This document shows positions 48,749-62,394 of a DNA stretch of 64,000 bases, piece after piece (the stretch's first letter is position 1; the number at the start of each line of letters is the position of its first letter). Source of the stretch: Baylisascaris procyonis. Its lineage: Eukaryota > Nematoda > Chromadorea > Rhabditida > Ascarididae. The notes beneath the pieces are model-generated. The model was given only the letters and a program-made list of their open reading frames with translations, made no database searches and was not told the origin of the DNA. The position numbers and the translations under genes are program-made. The DNA lies in the NCBI GenBank assembly GCA_037389465.1, contig JAZARR010000089.1, positions 868,001 to 932,000 on the forward strand. Direction: 5' to 3'.

Positions 48749-49427
48749 ACGAAAAAAAAATAGTGGAAGATTTGCAAAAATGGAAAAAGGATTCTTTCTA
48801 ATGCATATCTTTTATTGTCTTTTCGACAAAAATGCATACATACAAATGCAATAGCAACAAAAATCTAAAATTCACAGATTTTTTTTTCTTTCCACGTATT
48901 CCCCTAAACAGATAGTATTAGGTACTTGGTAAGGTTCCGTTTTCTTGCCGATTTTTTTTTTTGGGAAAAACGATGATGGTAATCATCGATATAGATCGAT
49001 GAAAGACATTGAATTCAAGACCACACTCGTGGAATCTGTCACAATGATTGAATATCGATGATATATTGATAGAATTTATGATTGATCTCAAATGTCTGTT
49101 TTTGTTTATGCAAATTATAATAAATTAGGATAAGAAGAGTAAAAATTTTCAGAGTAGAGGAGAAATTTCCATATTTATTCCAATTATATGTGCTAAATTT
49201 TATGGTTGCATTGAACATTGCTTGAAAGCAAAAAATACCATCTTGAGTCGAATATTTTAAAAAGTGCGCTCAAAGATATGATCTTGATGAGCATAATGGA
49301 TATTTATTTAGATGATTGTTGTGCACTTTTATGCATCGCTTCAATCTGTAGGCAAAATACGGAATGAGCATCGAAATGCATGTGCGCAAACGGATATGAA
49401 CACTTACGCGAGGCGGTATTGTTGAAA

Positions 49428-49497
49428 CACAAAGAGAAAGAGGGAGAGAGAGAAGGAGAGAGAGACAGAGAGCGGAAAGGAGAGAGATAAAGAGAGT
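49428..49497. repeat. GA-rich microsatellite
   Basis: A purine-only run of GAGA and GGAGA units about 70 bp long. Confidence 0.85.
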
Positions 49498-49894
49498 TAA
49501 ATTGTTGAAGATGTGACTTATCGACTAAGAAAGGTGATTTTTGAAATGCGCATTTGTAGTGTTGCCTGGATGGATTATCTCAGGTGGCACAACCGAGTGC
49601 AAGCCGTTCGTCTTCATGCCGTTCCATTGCCTTCGTTTCAAGCAGCACACACACCGTTACGTGTGTGCATATCCCATCAACTCAGTTAACCTCCTTCTAT
49701 AACATGGCCGCATTCCCTCGTTGACCACTTACCGCTTGATGGATATCCCAAGTATGCATGCCTAATTTGTGTTCCTCTCAAAATTCATCCACAAATTTTG
49801 TGTCGCAGTTTTGAAACTCTCAAATATCCTCTTTTTGAATGATTTGAATCTTGCATTTTCGTGATCGCCGATTTGCTACAGATTCTCATATCTT

Positions 49895-49896
<2 letters not shown>

Positions 49897-49947
<51 letters not shown>
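49897..49947. repeat. (TA)n dinucleotide tract
   Basis: About 51 bp of pure TA. Confidence 0.96.
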
Positions 49948-49949
<2 letters not shown>

Positions 49950-50047
49950 TCAACTAGCAAGTTTAATTTCCATCCACTAATTTTGGTCAAGCTTTATTTT
50001 TGCATTAAAAGTAGACTGAAAAATTGATTTTTATCCCTGTAGTATAG

Positions 50048-50304
50048 ATACACTGGTTGGGATGAACAGATGAAAAGAGCGCTGCAAAAAAAACAGCAAC
50101 AGGAAACCAACGCTGATTTTCTTTTATAGTTATTTTTATCTTTTCTCCTGCTTTCAGATTCACTTTAACTTTTATCCTCTCTAAGTAAAAGTCGCTGCTG
50201 ATTATTTTTTACGAAGGGATATTACAAATAACAGGGAAAATGTGGAGATTAAACGAAGATTATGTGAATTTTTAGTTGATTCTACGTGTTTTCGCACTAT
50301 TGAG
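50048..50304 (+). other. two candidate exons, plus strand
   Basis: 50048-50129 follows a TATAG acceptor and reads YTGWDEQMKRALQKKQQQ before a TAG stop. 50235-50304 lies between AACAG and a consensus GAG/GTGAGT donor and reads ENVEIKRRLCEFLVDSTCF. They cannot belong to one transcript in this order, because the first ends in a stop. Each alone is plausible coding sequence of unknown family. Confidence 0.25.
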
Positions 50305-51719
50305 GTGAGTTTATTTTGAGTTGAGTGCAATGTGGATGATTATCGCAGTGATTCGTCAACTCAAAATTTTGGGCTCTATTCAAATTTAAGACCACCGATT
50401 GCGCTAAATCAGGTCAACGCCACTCATCAAAGGCCATCTTAAAATGTAGAGAAACACGCTAATTCACACGAATCGACAGACATCTTTCGCGTTACCGATA
50501 AACCTAACGACAAATGCATCGAATACATATTGAAGAAATTTAATTGCATGAAATCACATCGCCAAGAAGCCGAAAAACTACAAATTCTATTTCTTCACCT
50601 CACCTCCCCTCTCCCTTTCCCCTTTCAACCTCACCTAATCTCATCTCATCCCCTCCCTCTTCAATGCTTTCATACCTCGTTGATTTCTACTCATCTAATG
50701 TTTCCATTCCTTTTCCTCTTTTCTTCGTCCAATATCATTATATACAACTTGAAGCTTTCTTAACGAATCAGTTCATCATCTAATTTTACAAATTCTGAGG
50801 AAATTCTTATCAACTTTGCGGATTTTATACTATGAGCAAAGAATGCACCCGATGAAATAAGAATTTTACATTCATTTAGCGGTGTTTATTCGTTTGCGTT
50901 TTCTCTCAATAATAGAGAAAAATTGGTTGAATCTATAAGTGGGGATTGTGAGTGGGAATTTTTACATTATTTTTGAATAGCATTATTATATAAAAATCAT
51001 TCTTCCAAGACAAAATAACGAAGAGCAATAACGGTCGAGTTCAATAAATGCCTCCAGGGCATGGTGTGCAATATATAAATTAGTATATTTTCTAACAAGA
51101 AATAGATCATTTACGAAGCAAGTATTCCAGAAAAAATTACATTACTCCTGATTGTCAATTTTGCAACATAATTCCTAATTCATTATTCGAATTACATTAC
51201 TTCGATTATTTCAATCAGTATAAATCAGCATATTTCCAATATGAAACTTTCATTCAAATCCCCAAATCCAACTGTTCTTGATGGAAACTTTAAACTTCCA
51301 CCACTACGCATTTTGCTAAGTCATCGGAAGCTGCGCGGGTGCATCACTGCCTGGGCCAGGTTTATTTTTAATCAACAACGATTTTGGGAGTGAGAGAAAG
51401 GCGGAAGTCAATTGTTCCGGCTTACTAATAAACAATTTATTCGATTTATTGATGGCTTAATGACAATGGAAAAGCACGAGAACAAAATTTATTAATAAAT
51501 GCAGAAATCTGTCATGACAAGTTTTGTCGCTTAGGAAATTGTCAAGCCGGAAACGCATAAATACTTTCGTAATTCCAAGGGTTACTAGCCTGACCTGCCG
51601 TATCCATTACAAACATTTTTAATCCAAGGTTACAGATTTTGTGCTACAATTCGTCATGTAGGGTCTATCAGACATTTAAGGTTTAGTAAACATTCCAGAG
51701 CAATTGTGCTAACGCTTCC

Positions 51720-51776
51720 ATGGAATCGAAAATTTTTCGTCGCTTTTGGAAGAAGTCAAACGACAAAAATAACTCG
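51720..51776 (+). other. candidate first exon, possibly of the downstream membrane-protein gene
   Basis: The frame starts ATG GAA TCG and gives MESKIFRRFWKKSNDKNNS, ending at a consensus donor TCG/GTGAGT in phase 0. A basic cytoplasmic N-terminus before the membrane helix at 53867 would make sense, but the phases do not join directly to that exon. A second open frame through the same block (acceptor TTCCAG at about 51698) is a rival. Confidence 0.25.
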
Positions 51777-51800
51777 GTGAGTTGTGGCTCAACTTAGATG

Positions 51801-51803
<3 letters not shown>

Positions 51804-51848
<45 letters not shown>
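51804..51848. repeat. (AT)n dinucleotide tract
   Basis: About 45 bp of AT, 28 bases after the candidate donor at 51777. Confidence 0.95.
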
Positions 51849-51850
<2 letters not shown>

Positions 51851-53866
51851 AACCCGTTATGAATTTAATAAACCGTTTACTAGAAATCTCTAAGCTAAAA
51901 GCGAATTGATCAATAAATGTAGCTCATATTTAGATTGGCAGAAGCAATGTCTATCGATTAGTTGTCTTTTGAATGATGAGAACATGATTATATCGTTGCC
52001 TACGGTGCCTGGTTGGATGAATGTTGAGATATAAGCAGTTTTCATGAACGATGATGGCAGAATAGCAAGAACTCAATCAAATCGAGTCAAAACCCTACGC
52101 AGTTACTTTTTTTATTTGACATACCAACGAAAAGTAACCACTCCACAAGAGTGGAAGTTTTTTTAAGATTTAGTGTCACCACTCGATAAACATGAAATTC
52201 AAAATATATAAATTTTTTTTTTGTAGGTGGAGGTGAAACGCGAAAAATCGTTCGGCTCACAGAAATGTTTGCATGTTACTATCTTTATTTATTAAAGTCT
52301 ATCGATAACAATGAAGTTAGTATGTAATAAAATGCGACAATTAGAAATGATAATTTTACGTTATCATATCACAGTATCATAGCATTTGTAGAAATTTTAT
52401 ATAGCATTAAATTATTTGCTGAATAATTTTAAAATTGCTCATTACTCAATCAATTACTGAGCAAATTACTCAACAAATTGTTTACTTCAATTTACTCAAT
52501 AAAAATGGAAATTGAATTTAAATAAATTAATGACTTTCATATTTGTGATATCGTAATAGAAATTATGCTCAATTACTTTCAAAAATCAATTCATAAGTAT
52601 TTATATCGGCAATTTATGCAATACTTCTAAATTATACCAATATATTTCTGCACCAACATGCTAAAAATTATTTAATTTTGCTAAAACGACTGGTTTTTTT
52701 TAACTTGAACATTAAGCCGAAGGAGGTGTCAATGAATATTCGATGGAACGATGACAGAGATTATTATACCTTAAAGGCGAAAAGTTCCATCATCAAACCT
52801 GGATCAAATTATATTTGAAATAAATAATGTTTATCCACTGTATCCTGAAATTAGCCCCCAACTTTAGTTACCGCACCACATAACGCCTCATTAACGGCTG
52901 TGTAGCTTTTAGATGAAGAAAGCGGCAGATCTCGAGCAGTATCAGCGCCGTCCGATAAGTCAAATGAGGTTTTTCTCCATTAATTATCGCAGGATCAATG
53001 AATCAATAAACTGTCGATCAATAAATATTGAAGAATAATTACAATAAAAATCAATAAATCAAATCAATCAATGAATCAAATCAAACAATAAATAAAAACT
53101 ATCGAAGAAACCATTACAGGATTTTTCAAGAAAAATTCGACAACTTCCCTGAAGCAAATTTTTTGAATTACCTGAAGAATTACCTCTAGCAACTTGATTA
53201 ACTCCTGCAAACTGCAAGAAAAAAGACGAATGGGAGGAATCTTCTATCGGTATTTCAGCGCCACGCAATCCGGTCAAGTTGTTAATTATATTTCCCTACT
53301 GCACGCTTATCTTATTTGATATTAACGAAGGTTTCTCGATAATGAAAATTTAAATTTTTTTAATACATTAAATTTCGTAAAAATATATTCGAAGTGATTT
53401 TCATAAATTTCAGAAAATCTCAAATAGCAATTTGAAAGGAAAGCAATCAAATGAGCGAAATAAGTAGGCTATCGAGTAAATTATTCATCGTTAGTAAAAT
53501 CATTGAAATTACTGAATCAACAAAACGCTTTCATAATTTCACTCTACATAGTTGTTTCGATTGATTACCATAAATGCTTCGGTTGGTTACGGTAAATGTT
53601 ACGATTGATTACGGTAAAACGTCCCACCTATCATTGTATCATATGAGCGAGATTTATCCGGAAATTTTTCGAGGAATTGATAGGCCATTTTAATCGATGG
53701 GCCTTATCTTAATTTTATAAAGATTAAATTTAAAGTTTATATTTACTTCCGTAAAACTTTAGCTCTCATATATACGCTCAACTTCGATATGATCTTCTTT
53801 CAAATAAGTTTTTGAATTGCTTCAAGGTAACTATTGGAAGCTTTCTCGACTGAATATCATAACTAT

Positions 53867-56800
53867 ATGCTAGTTTATTTAATGCTTAGTGGATATTTTC
53901 TATTCGTTATTTATTCATTTAGAACATCGCCATCAACAGGTAGTGGAGAATCGAAAAATCGAAATAAAAAGGTAAACTTATCAACTCCAAGTTTATTTAT
54001 GTTCACATTATCCTACCTTATCCTTATATAATGATCATGTGAACTATAAAATAAAACCTAAAAAATTATGAGTTATTGTGATTTCGATTCCACAGGATTG
54101 TCACTATTTCAAAAAAAAAAAACTTTTGCACTCTTTGCAAGTTAAAGTTTAAGGCGTTTAGAACTATTGATATTTTTAGTACTAAAAAATTCGTTCTAAA
54201 AATTTCAGATGTGGCGAATTTCGAATTATTTTTTTAAATCGCATTCTAAGAGTTCGACAGATGAAAAGAAAACATCGCCAATTCAACAGAATAAGTGAAA
54301 TTTTTGATAATATAAAATAATATTTTAAATATTAAAAATACTTTATATATTTTATTATAGGTGTCTTTGAATATTATTGTAATATTAAAAAGTATTGGAA
54401 ACCATGAACTCTTATAGCCTAAGAGTGTAATATTATTCAAAAACATGCAAGTATCAGTAACTTAAAAAGTAACTGAGCAGCGTGTTTACTAAACGTATGC
54501 CTCATAGTCTTTCGAATTTTGCATCGTTTATTGGCACATCTTTTTCAACTGGGAAATTCTTTAAATTTTTCTATTATATCAAATATTTATACGTTCAAAA
54601 AATAGGAAATTTTTTCCATATAAGTACTATTTGTTTAATTGATCTATTTCCTTGTTTTATGATACGTTGTATTAGAACTAAATTACCACCAACATTGTTA
54701 TTTGAAATTGAAAAATTCTAGAAAAAAATTAAAATTATAGTTAAAATTGAGCGCTTAAAAAGAGAAGTTGCATCGGGGAAGTTGTAGCGGAGATTCCATA
54801 AGACATAACAAATGGGACTTAATAAATCTCAATAAGATGGATTGCAAAGAGATGAATAAGACCGTTAGGCATATTCATCTTTAAAAACTGCTTTTCATAT
54901 AAACCTTTTTTCATTGAGTATTACGACTAACAATTCATATTATTTGATAAGGTCATAATAAAAATTCTACGAAAAAATTCTCTAAAATATATATTTATTC
55001 AAAAAAAAGAAGAAAAATGCATTCAGCAATCGGCAACCTATAAAGCAATATGCAGCAATTGATGTCAATGGTCAAACTACTTATGTACCTGTGACAATTA
55101 ATCTACTATTTAATCAGCAACCATTAGTTGCGTTGCCGATGTCATCGAATAATCCCCCGCCGATATATGATAACCGCAATACTACTGCTGCTGCTGTTGC
55201 TGTATTGCCGCCTATTGCTGGCAAAAATCTCCATAATCTACCAGGTAACACTTTGGACGAGTGCAAACGACACTATTTGCTATGATTTGATATATTAAGG
55301 TAACAAATCGCTATAGGCAGAAAGTTACCTAGGCGATGATCCATCGTGTCAAGCTAGAAGTACCGGTATTTATAGTTCCATCAATTCAGGTCAGAGTGAT
55401 GTCATTTTTTTTAGGGACGCGGTATCCTTCTGCGGCCAACAAAAAAAAAAATTGATGCATTCATTTGACTGTTGCGGATATTATTTGATTATTGCATAGT
55501 TAATTAATCCCATAATATTGCTGCTACGAAAATGTTAATGTTTTGTAGAATTATATATAACTTAGTGCATAGGTAAGTAACTCGATTCATTGGCTTTTTT
55601 TGTTTGCATCATTCCACACATAATCAACTCTATTATCTTCTTATTTATGATTCAGTCTCTATTTCAAAATCACATATAGAGAAACGATGAAGCTAATTGC
55701 TTCATTTCCGTTTTTAGCTTCAAATCTCTAGACAATGCACAAAGAGAAATAAATTGACTAACTTACTCGTCTTTTTTTAAAGAGATTCAACGAGGAAATT
55801 TTAAAAAATATGTGTTTAAATGTGTCATTAATAAATGTAGTATATAGCGATGTAATTTTAGACTCAAATCTTAGAAGACCACGTGATTCAATAATGATCG
55901 CAACTAATGACGAATTGAGCAAAAAATCAACACTCTCCTCAACATCGAGCGTATACTCAACAGGTGATCACAACTACCGAGTACTTTTATACTATAGACC
56001 ATGGCCTTTAGACCACATATGATGATGGCTTAATTGGTGGAAATCGAATTGAAATGAATTTCAATAGGCTATCGATGAACGTTTCTTGGTAGTTGCCGTT
56101 GATTCGATGAGTCCATATCAAATATGACATTAGCTAATAAAAATAATAACCTTGATGAAAAGATGTGAGTTTTCTTTGTCCATCCTATTATTACAACTCG
56201 AATTTTTATTCCTTTTTTTGCGCCTATAAACCAATCAGCAATAACTGAAACCAACCATTGTTGCGATAGTGGATTAATTCGATTTAATTATCTACTATCA
56301 ATTTTCGTATTTGATGATTTCAGTATCATCACTTTCAACGTTGAGTACATCATCTACAAATTTAATGGAGGTTTGCTATTTCTATTCAGTAAATCTTATT
56401 CAATTCCTGTGAAATACACTTATTTTAATTGTGCATCTATGTTCGGTCAAATACTATTATCTATGGCAATCTCTTGGTTATCCAACATCATCACATCACC
56501 CAGCTTATGATGATAGCTTTATATCAAACTTTAAAAATTTCGGATAGGAATACTTTTCATTAAAAACGCAAGCAAAATTGAAGAATTTATTCTCATTGAT
56601 TTAGAGGATTTGCGGCGTTGAATGGTTGAAAAGATTATTAAAGAATATGATAGGATATATGCATATATCAAGTATGTTAATGTAAAGGAATGCTCGATCT
56701 TAATTTTATATATTTGAAATTATTTATTTCCTCATATTTTTATGGTTGCTATCTCATATTGAAGCGAAAAACTCAAGCGTCAAAAATGCCGGAAAATTAA

Positions 56801-59800
56801 AGCGGAAAAACTGTTTCAAGGGGCATCCAAATATGATTGAGTGGAGCATTTGCTTAGTCCTCATTACTGAAAACAAAAATGTTTCGCAAAGAACTTGATT
56901 CAGGCTATATGTAAAATTTTTTTTAAATTTTCGCATAAAGAATTTGTTTTATTTGAATTGTTTTATTACAGCCAATGGTTCTTCCAACACAACCGATTTG
57001 TGGCTGTAAGTGACTACCTTAATGTCGATCATTTTGGATTTTTAATTACGGTATTTTTATCGCAGTTGAATTTGTAACATTATATTTCTTTCGGAATACC
57101 GTAAGCAATATTTATATTTTTGGTTTTGTTTTTTTTTTTTCGAATAACGGAAATAGAAATAGGGAACTAAAATCGTTAAGAGGATCATTATAAAAAAATA
57201 AATGCAGTATTGTGCAAAATAAGTGCACGCAGTTAATAAATGCAATGCAGTAAATAAGTGCAATGCAGAAAATGCAGTGCAATAATTAGGTGCAATGCAA
57301 TAAATAAGTGCAGTATAGTAAATCAGGACAAAATATATTCGGCTATAAGTGATGCTTTCAGTGAATGGCGAATTCATTTGCACCGTTGCTGATATTATGC
57401 CGAGTATGTTCGTTATTAACAATTGAAAGCAATCGATCATTTACTAGATATAATCGAAAAAAAAAAAGAAACAGGAGAAACTGATGAAAACAGGAAAAGA
57501 CAAGCAACAAAAAATAACAAAAATTATTAAAATAAGATGATATTTAAAAAATAGAAGTGCAGCTGTGAAGAAGCTGGTGCTAACATATGGCGTGTTATAT
57601 ATAGCACAAAGTCTATATAGTATAAAGTCAGTAAAAAGTACTGTCTATTTGGAAGAGCAAATGTAATTTGTTTACTATTGCAGGTATGATAAGTTATTAT
57701 TAAATTCGATAACATTTCAAAGGCTCAACTTTTCGATCACTGACTTATAAGCTTGATTTAGATAGTTGGAAAACTTTAATGTCCAACTTTCATAGCTGTC
57801 GAGATTTCGGAAATCCCTAAAAATTTCGAAAATAATTTTAGATGATTTCATATTTTTAATTGTTTCGAACATTCCGCGTTGGCCAACTCATTAGAGGTTT
57901 TATTTGCAGGATGTACTTCACCATATGCGGCGAGCAAAAAAATTGTATGTTTTTCTTCCATTTTAACTCATTTGTTTGTCCGTTATACAATAAATGAGCT
58001 TTGAATCTCAGCAGCTCATTAAAAAATCTTCAGATGGTTCTTCAGACGGCGATATATTCATCAATGAGTTAATTATTCTCGACTAAGAAACTGATATTTA
58101 TATTCTTTTTTTTTATTTTGAAAGCATTTTTATAGTTCTTCTATATATTTCAGTGTCTCAATCTTGTTGCTTTTTCGAACCCTTAAAAACTATTCTTGTA
58201 AATCCCCTTATTTGCGAACTTCATCGTAGAATTAAAGAGTGGATCATTATACTAGAAGCAACACTCTATACGATATAAAATAGACGTTGTATCGTTATGA
58301 TCGGCAATTGATCAGTACGGTCGGTGTTGTTCACTGTTATGCTGACGTGTCCTTATCATTGTCTCTGTTGTCATCGTTTTCACTTATATGGGTAACTTTG
58401 GCTGAATTGATAATTCAGATAATTCCATATCTCTAAGACGTGCTCTCCGTTCTCTGCTAAATAATTTTTCACCTTCTATTTTTTTATTCAAATTTGAAAG
58501 TGAAATTGATAGAGTTTCAGGATAATCAATTAATGAATGCCTATTTCGGTGTAAGTAATCATACTTTGTTTGTCTCAAACCTTTGAATTTTTTTAAAGAG
58601 ATTTTTGAGAATTGATTATAAACATTAATGTGGCATGAGACTATAGATATAGTGCGAGTAATCAGTAAAAAATAAAATTAACGAGCATCATAGTTAGCGC
58701 TAACTTTACTTAATTATAATGCGGAAATATTGTGTTGGTTATTGTAGGGCTAGCAACCTATCATAGTTAGAATCAAAGATCCACAAAGTGTTTAAGAAAC
58801 ACCCATATTGTACCTCCAGTTTGATTGCGGTCATGCCCTTTCCAGCAACTGTAGAAATGCACTAGGCAAGCTAGCAAAATTTGCATAATAAATTTGTCTG
58901 CGTTCGTTTAACTACAATTCAAAATGAATATCAAATTGCACTGAGCTGTTAGCGTTTCTTGTAGACGTTTCAAATTGTTGCATTTGCGAAAACCTCGAAA
59001 AAGCACATATTGTACTTTCAAAAACTATAGAATATCATTTTTTACTTTGTTTGTTTTCTCATAAAAGAGAAAATCAATACAAGTTATATGATAATGCAGT
59101 TAATTATTGTTTCAACTTATTCCGTAATTAACGAATTCACTAAAAATAATTTCCAACACGTGTAACGAAGATGAACGAACATATTTGCATGAATTATTCG
59201 GCGAAACTAGAGACTTATAAATATTTGAAGGTCCCAATCACGGAATGTGGCAATTATCAAAATTCCAGCTCTTCAGCATCAGCGAGCACCGATGATGTGA
59301 GATCCATTAGCGCCTTCCATTTTTATTAAAATCAAATCATTGTTTAGGAAAGATTTGATAGATTAATATAACTGTGAGCAGTGGATTATAAACATTAAAT
59401 GAGCTCTGTAAAGCGCTTGCACTAACGAACAAGAATGACCTCAAAGTTGTGTTAACTTGAGGCTTAGGACGAGAATGCAATACTCAGCCGATATTCTTTT
59501 TTCGAGTAATTAATATAACGGAAATTAAAAGTGAAGGAATGGGATGGAAGCGGAAGGGGAGGGAAAGGAAAAGTTCAGTGATTACAGTTGCTGTGCTGTT
59601 CCTTACTACTAGGTAACCTAAAATGTTCGATATACGAACCTGTAGCAATATTCATAACTTTGGATATAAGTTCCAGGCAATAAAAGGTCTACTGTGATAG
59701 AAAATAGGCTGTGTTTTGGGAAAGGGGTGGGTGGAGGGGGGAGCTGGATGGAGGAAAAAGATTCTATTGCTTCATTTTTTTTTTTCGCATAGATATGCTT

Positions 59801-62354
59801 GTTTTCTACTCTGAATCGATGAGTTTATTTAAAGGAAGAGACGTTTTTCGAAAGTATCGAAGCTAAAACAATACCTATCGTCTGTGAACTCACCTCTTAT
59901 ATGGCCTCCAACGATGATTTCGTAAGTCAACAAATAATTCATTTATATTCATTTCAAACTTTTTCATCGCATGTAATTGATATTATTTTTCAAATAATTT
60001 AGTTTTGTTATAAGTGTTAAATATAATGAACAAATGTGTTATGATAACACACACGTGTTATGTTAGCTGAATTTAGGATTGCCTTCGACTCTTATAAATA
60101 TACCTTCGATAAACAATATTTCAAGGGTTTTCCTTCACAGGAAGCAACATCATTCGAAGATGTCCGTGGAGGATTGAAACCGGCTATATTTGAAATGCGT
60201 TCAGCAAAATTAAACGGCGATGATGTAGGTATTCTTAATGCTAATATCCGTTTTTTCCATTTCATATAGCAATAATAGAAATGATAATTCAAATTCACTA
60301 AACTTTTTAAAATAGAAACACCATAGTCGAAAACTGAACAAATAAATTTAATGGTTTTCTCCAATAATATACAAGGTTTATTGATTCTGAAACCAAGGAG
60401 AACTTAGAAAGTAGAATATAAGGTGTCAGGGTAAAACCTGCAAGGTACGAAAGGTATTAGAGATAAATCTTCTTTCGGTCTTTGTAAAGGTGCAAGGTTA
60501 TTAAAACCTTTCTACCCTGTATATTTACTTTTTATGCTTTATAATGAGTTGGACTTGTCAGCACACAGTTAGTAGTTCAGCAATCAACAAGATCAAATTT
60601 TTAGAAATACATGAAGCGCTTAATTAAAGCAAAATAATACTAAGCATTGGAGAATAATTTGAATTGATGTGGATGAAAAATAAGAGAGGGATTGAAAATA
60701 TGGGAAAAAACGATTTTTGGCCATCTCGAATTTTGGCCAAAATAGGAAAATTGCCCATCTCGAGTTTTGGCCAAATAAGAAGACTGGCCATCTCGACTTT
60801 TTGGAGTTTATTTTCTTCTTCCATAAATGATTGAAATCTAAGCAGAATAAGAGAATGATAAATGAAAATTAATAGTTGCTCAATAGTAAACGAAAGTTTT
60901 TAAAATGTAAATTAATAATTACTAGCGTAGACATTGTCTTTATTACCGTAGACGTAAACTATACACCCCGCTATTACTACCGTAATCACCTTAATAATAC
61001 CTCCAGTCATTACTGTCAAATCTCAACGTCACGGCGGAAATCCGGAAATACAGTTCATAACTTTACGGGTACCTATGCATGTTTATAAATGGAGAGGGAA
61101 AGGAAAAAATGCATCGCCCTTAATGTAATCAACATTAGCTAACAATTTTAGCTTAAAGCAAACATTTCATTAATACAGCGTACGGTTTTTTACATTACAA
61201 AGTGATGAATGGCAAATTGCCAACTTTCCTTTAACGTTTTCCTAAACAATTACTCTCAAATCAAGCGTACTATTTTTTTTCGAATTGCAGGAACCAACCG
61301 AGTTCGAAAATGTTGAAGCAGAATTACGACCGGCAAAAATGAAAATGCGTACTCGACATGCTATTACGCGAACCAGGAGATCAGCACAGTTCGATAGAAT
61401 GCGCATCCGACAAATCGATCGTACTTCTAAAAAGGTTGGTCGCTTTTTTCTTTACGAAAAACTACCGTAGTTTGTGGAACATTATTTAGAAGCTACAGTG
61501 TCTTAGGACTGCATCATTAGATCAATAGCTTTATGGTCATTACTGTCGAATTATCATATGCTTAGAATTATCGTAACTAGCTAGGTCATACGGTAGTGAT
61601 GTGTTTGTTCAATGGATTTGTGCACACCATACAATGATACTTTTGATGATTGACTGAAAATATTCGAATTATAATACAACTGAAATTTTTGAATTTTTTT
61701 TTGCAATTTTGAATTTTGAATAAAAATATAGTAGAAAAATTTCTGAAAAAAAAAAGTATCGAATATATAAAAAATCGCATCGTAAATAGAATGGATAAAT
61801 TTCTAAAACATAATTAAATTAAGCTAAGTAATAAATGCTTTTTTTTTGAAAAAAAATCATCCATCGTATCGCTAAAAATGGAATAAAATTTTAAATTTCA
61901 GCGAATACCATCAAAATCCTCAAAAAAGAGTATGAAATTAAAGGTGACAATCGTTGATAATTTTATAAATAAAATGAACTTATTCAATTGAATAGGCATT
62001 AGATTTATTATTTATTTTGCAAAAAAAAAAGAACAAAAAAAGGCACTTTAAGGAAAATAATGGTAGAAATATAATTTTCACTTGAAATGGCATTACGAAT
62101 ACGCTGATATATAATTATTAGACTATAATTAAGAGGAATAAAGTATAAAATTGAGATATACGTATAATCTATCAAATAATATGAACTATTGTATAATAAC
62201 TTTTTATTACTATTCTCATCTTTTTAAATAATATATCGCAATATAAAATTGATGCGAAAAATTGCAGAAAATCGAGAACACACATAAAACAACAAAAACA
62301 GTGAAGAAAAAAAAGACGCATAATTTACAGGTAAGCATTACTTATACATATATG

Positions 62355-62394
<40 letters not shown>

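Larger units (their letters stand above)
47110..53866. other. mostly non-coding AT-rich region with scattered exon-like islands
   Basis: There are AT tracts at 48007-48064, 49897-49947 and 51804-51848, and a GA microsatellite near 49428-49497. A GC-richer block lies at about 49560-49730. Small open islands with splice-like borders (48630-48748, 50048-50129, 50235-50304, 51720-51776) are listed separately. I could not join them into one model. Confidence 0.4.

Noticed and set aside
53068..53277. 69-codon minus-strand frame with repeated CTTCAG and TTTGCAG words
   Set aside because: Several acceptor-like sites tempt a small exon, but frames do not join and the peptide is unremarkable.
57057..57440. 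127-codon hydrophobic minus-strand frame
   Set aside because: Its centre is the 17-18-bp tandem repeat; the remainder is AT-rich, poly-Lys and Tyr low-complexity sequence.
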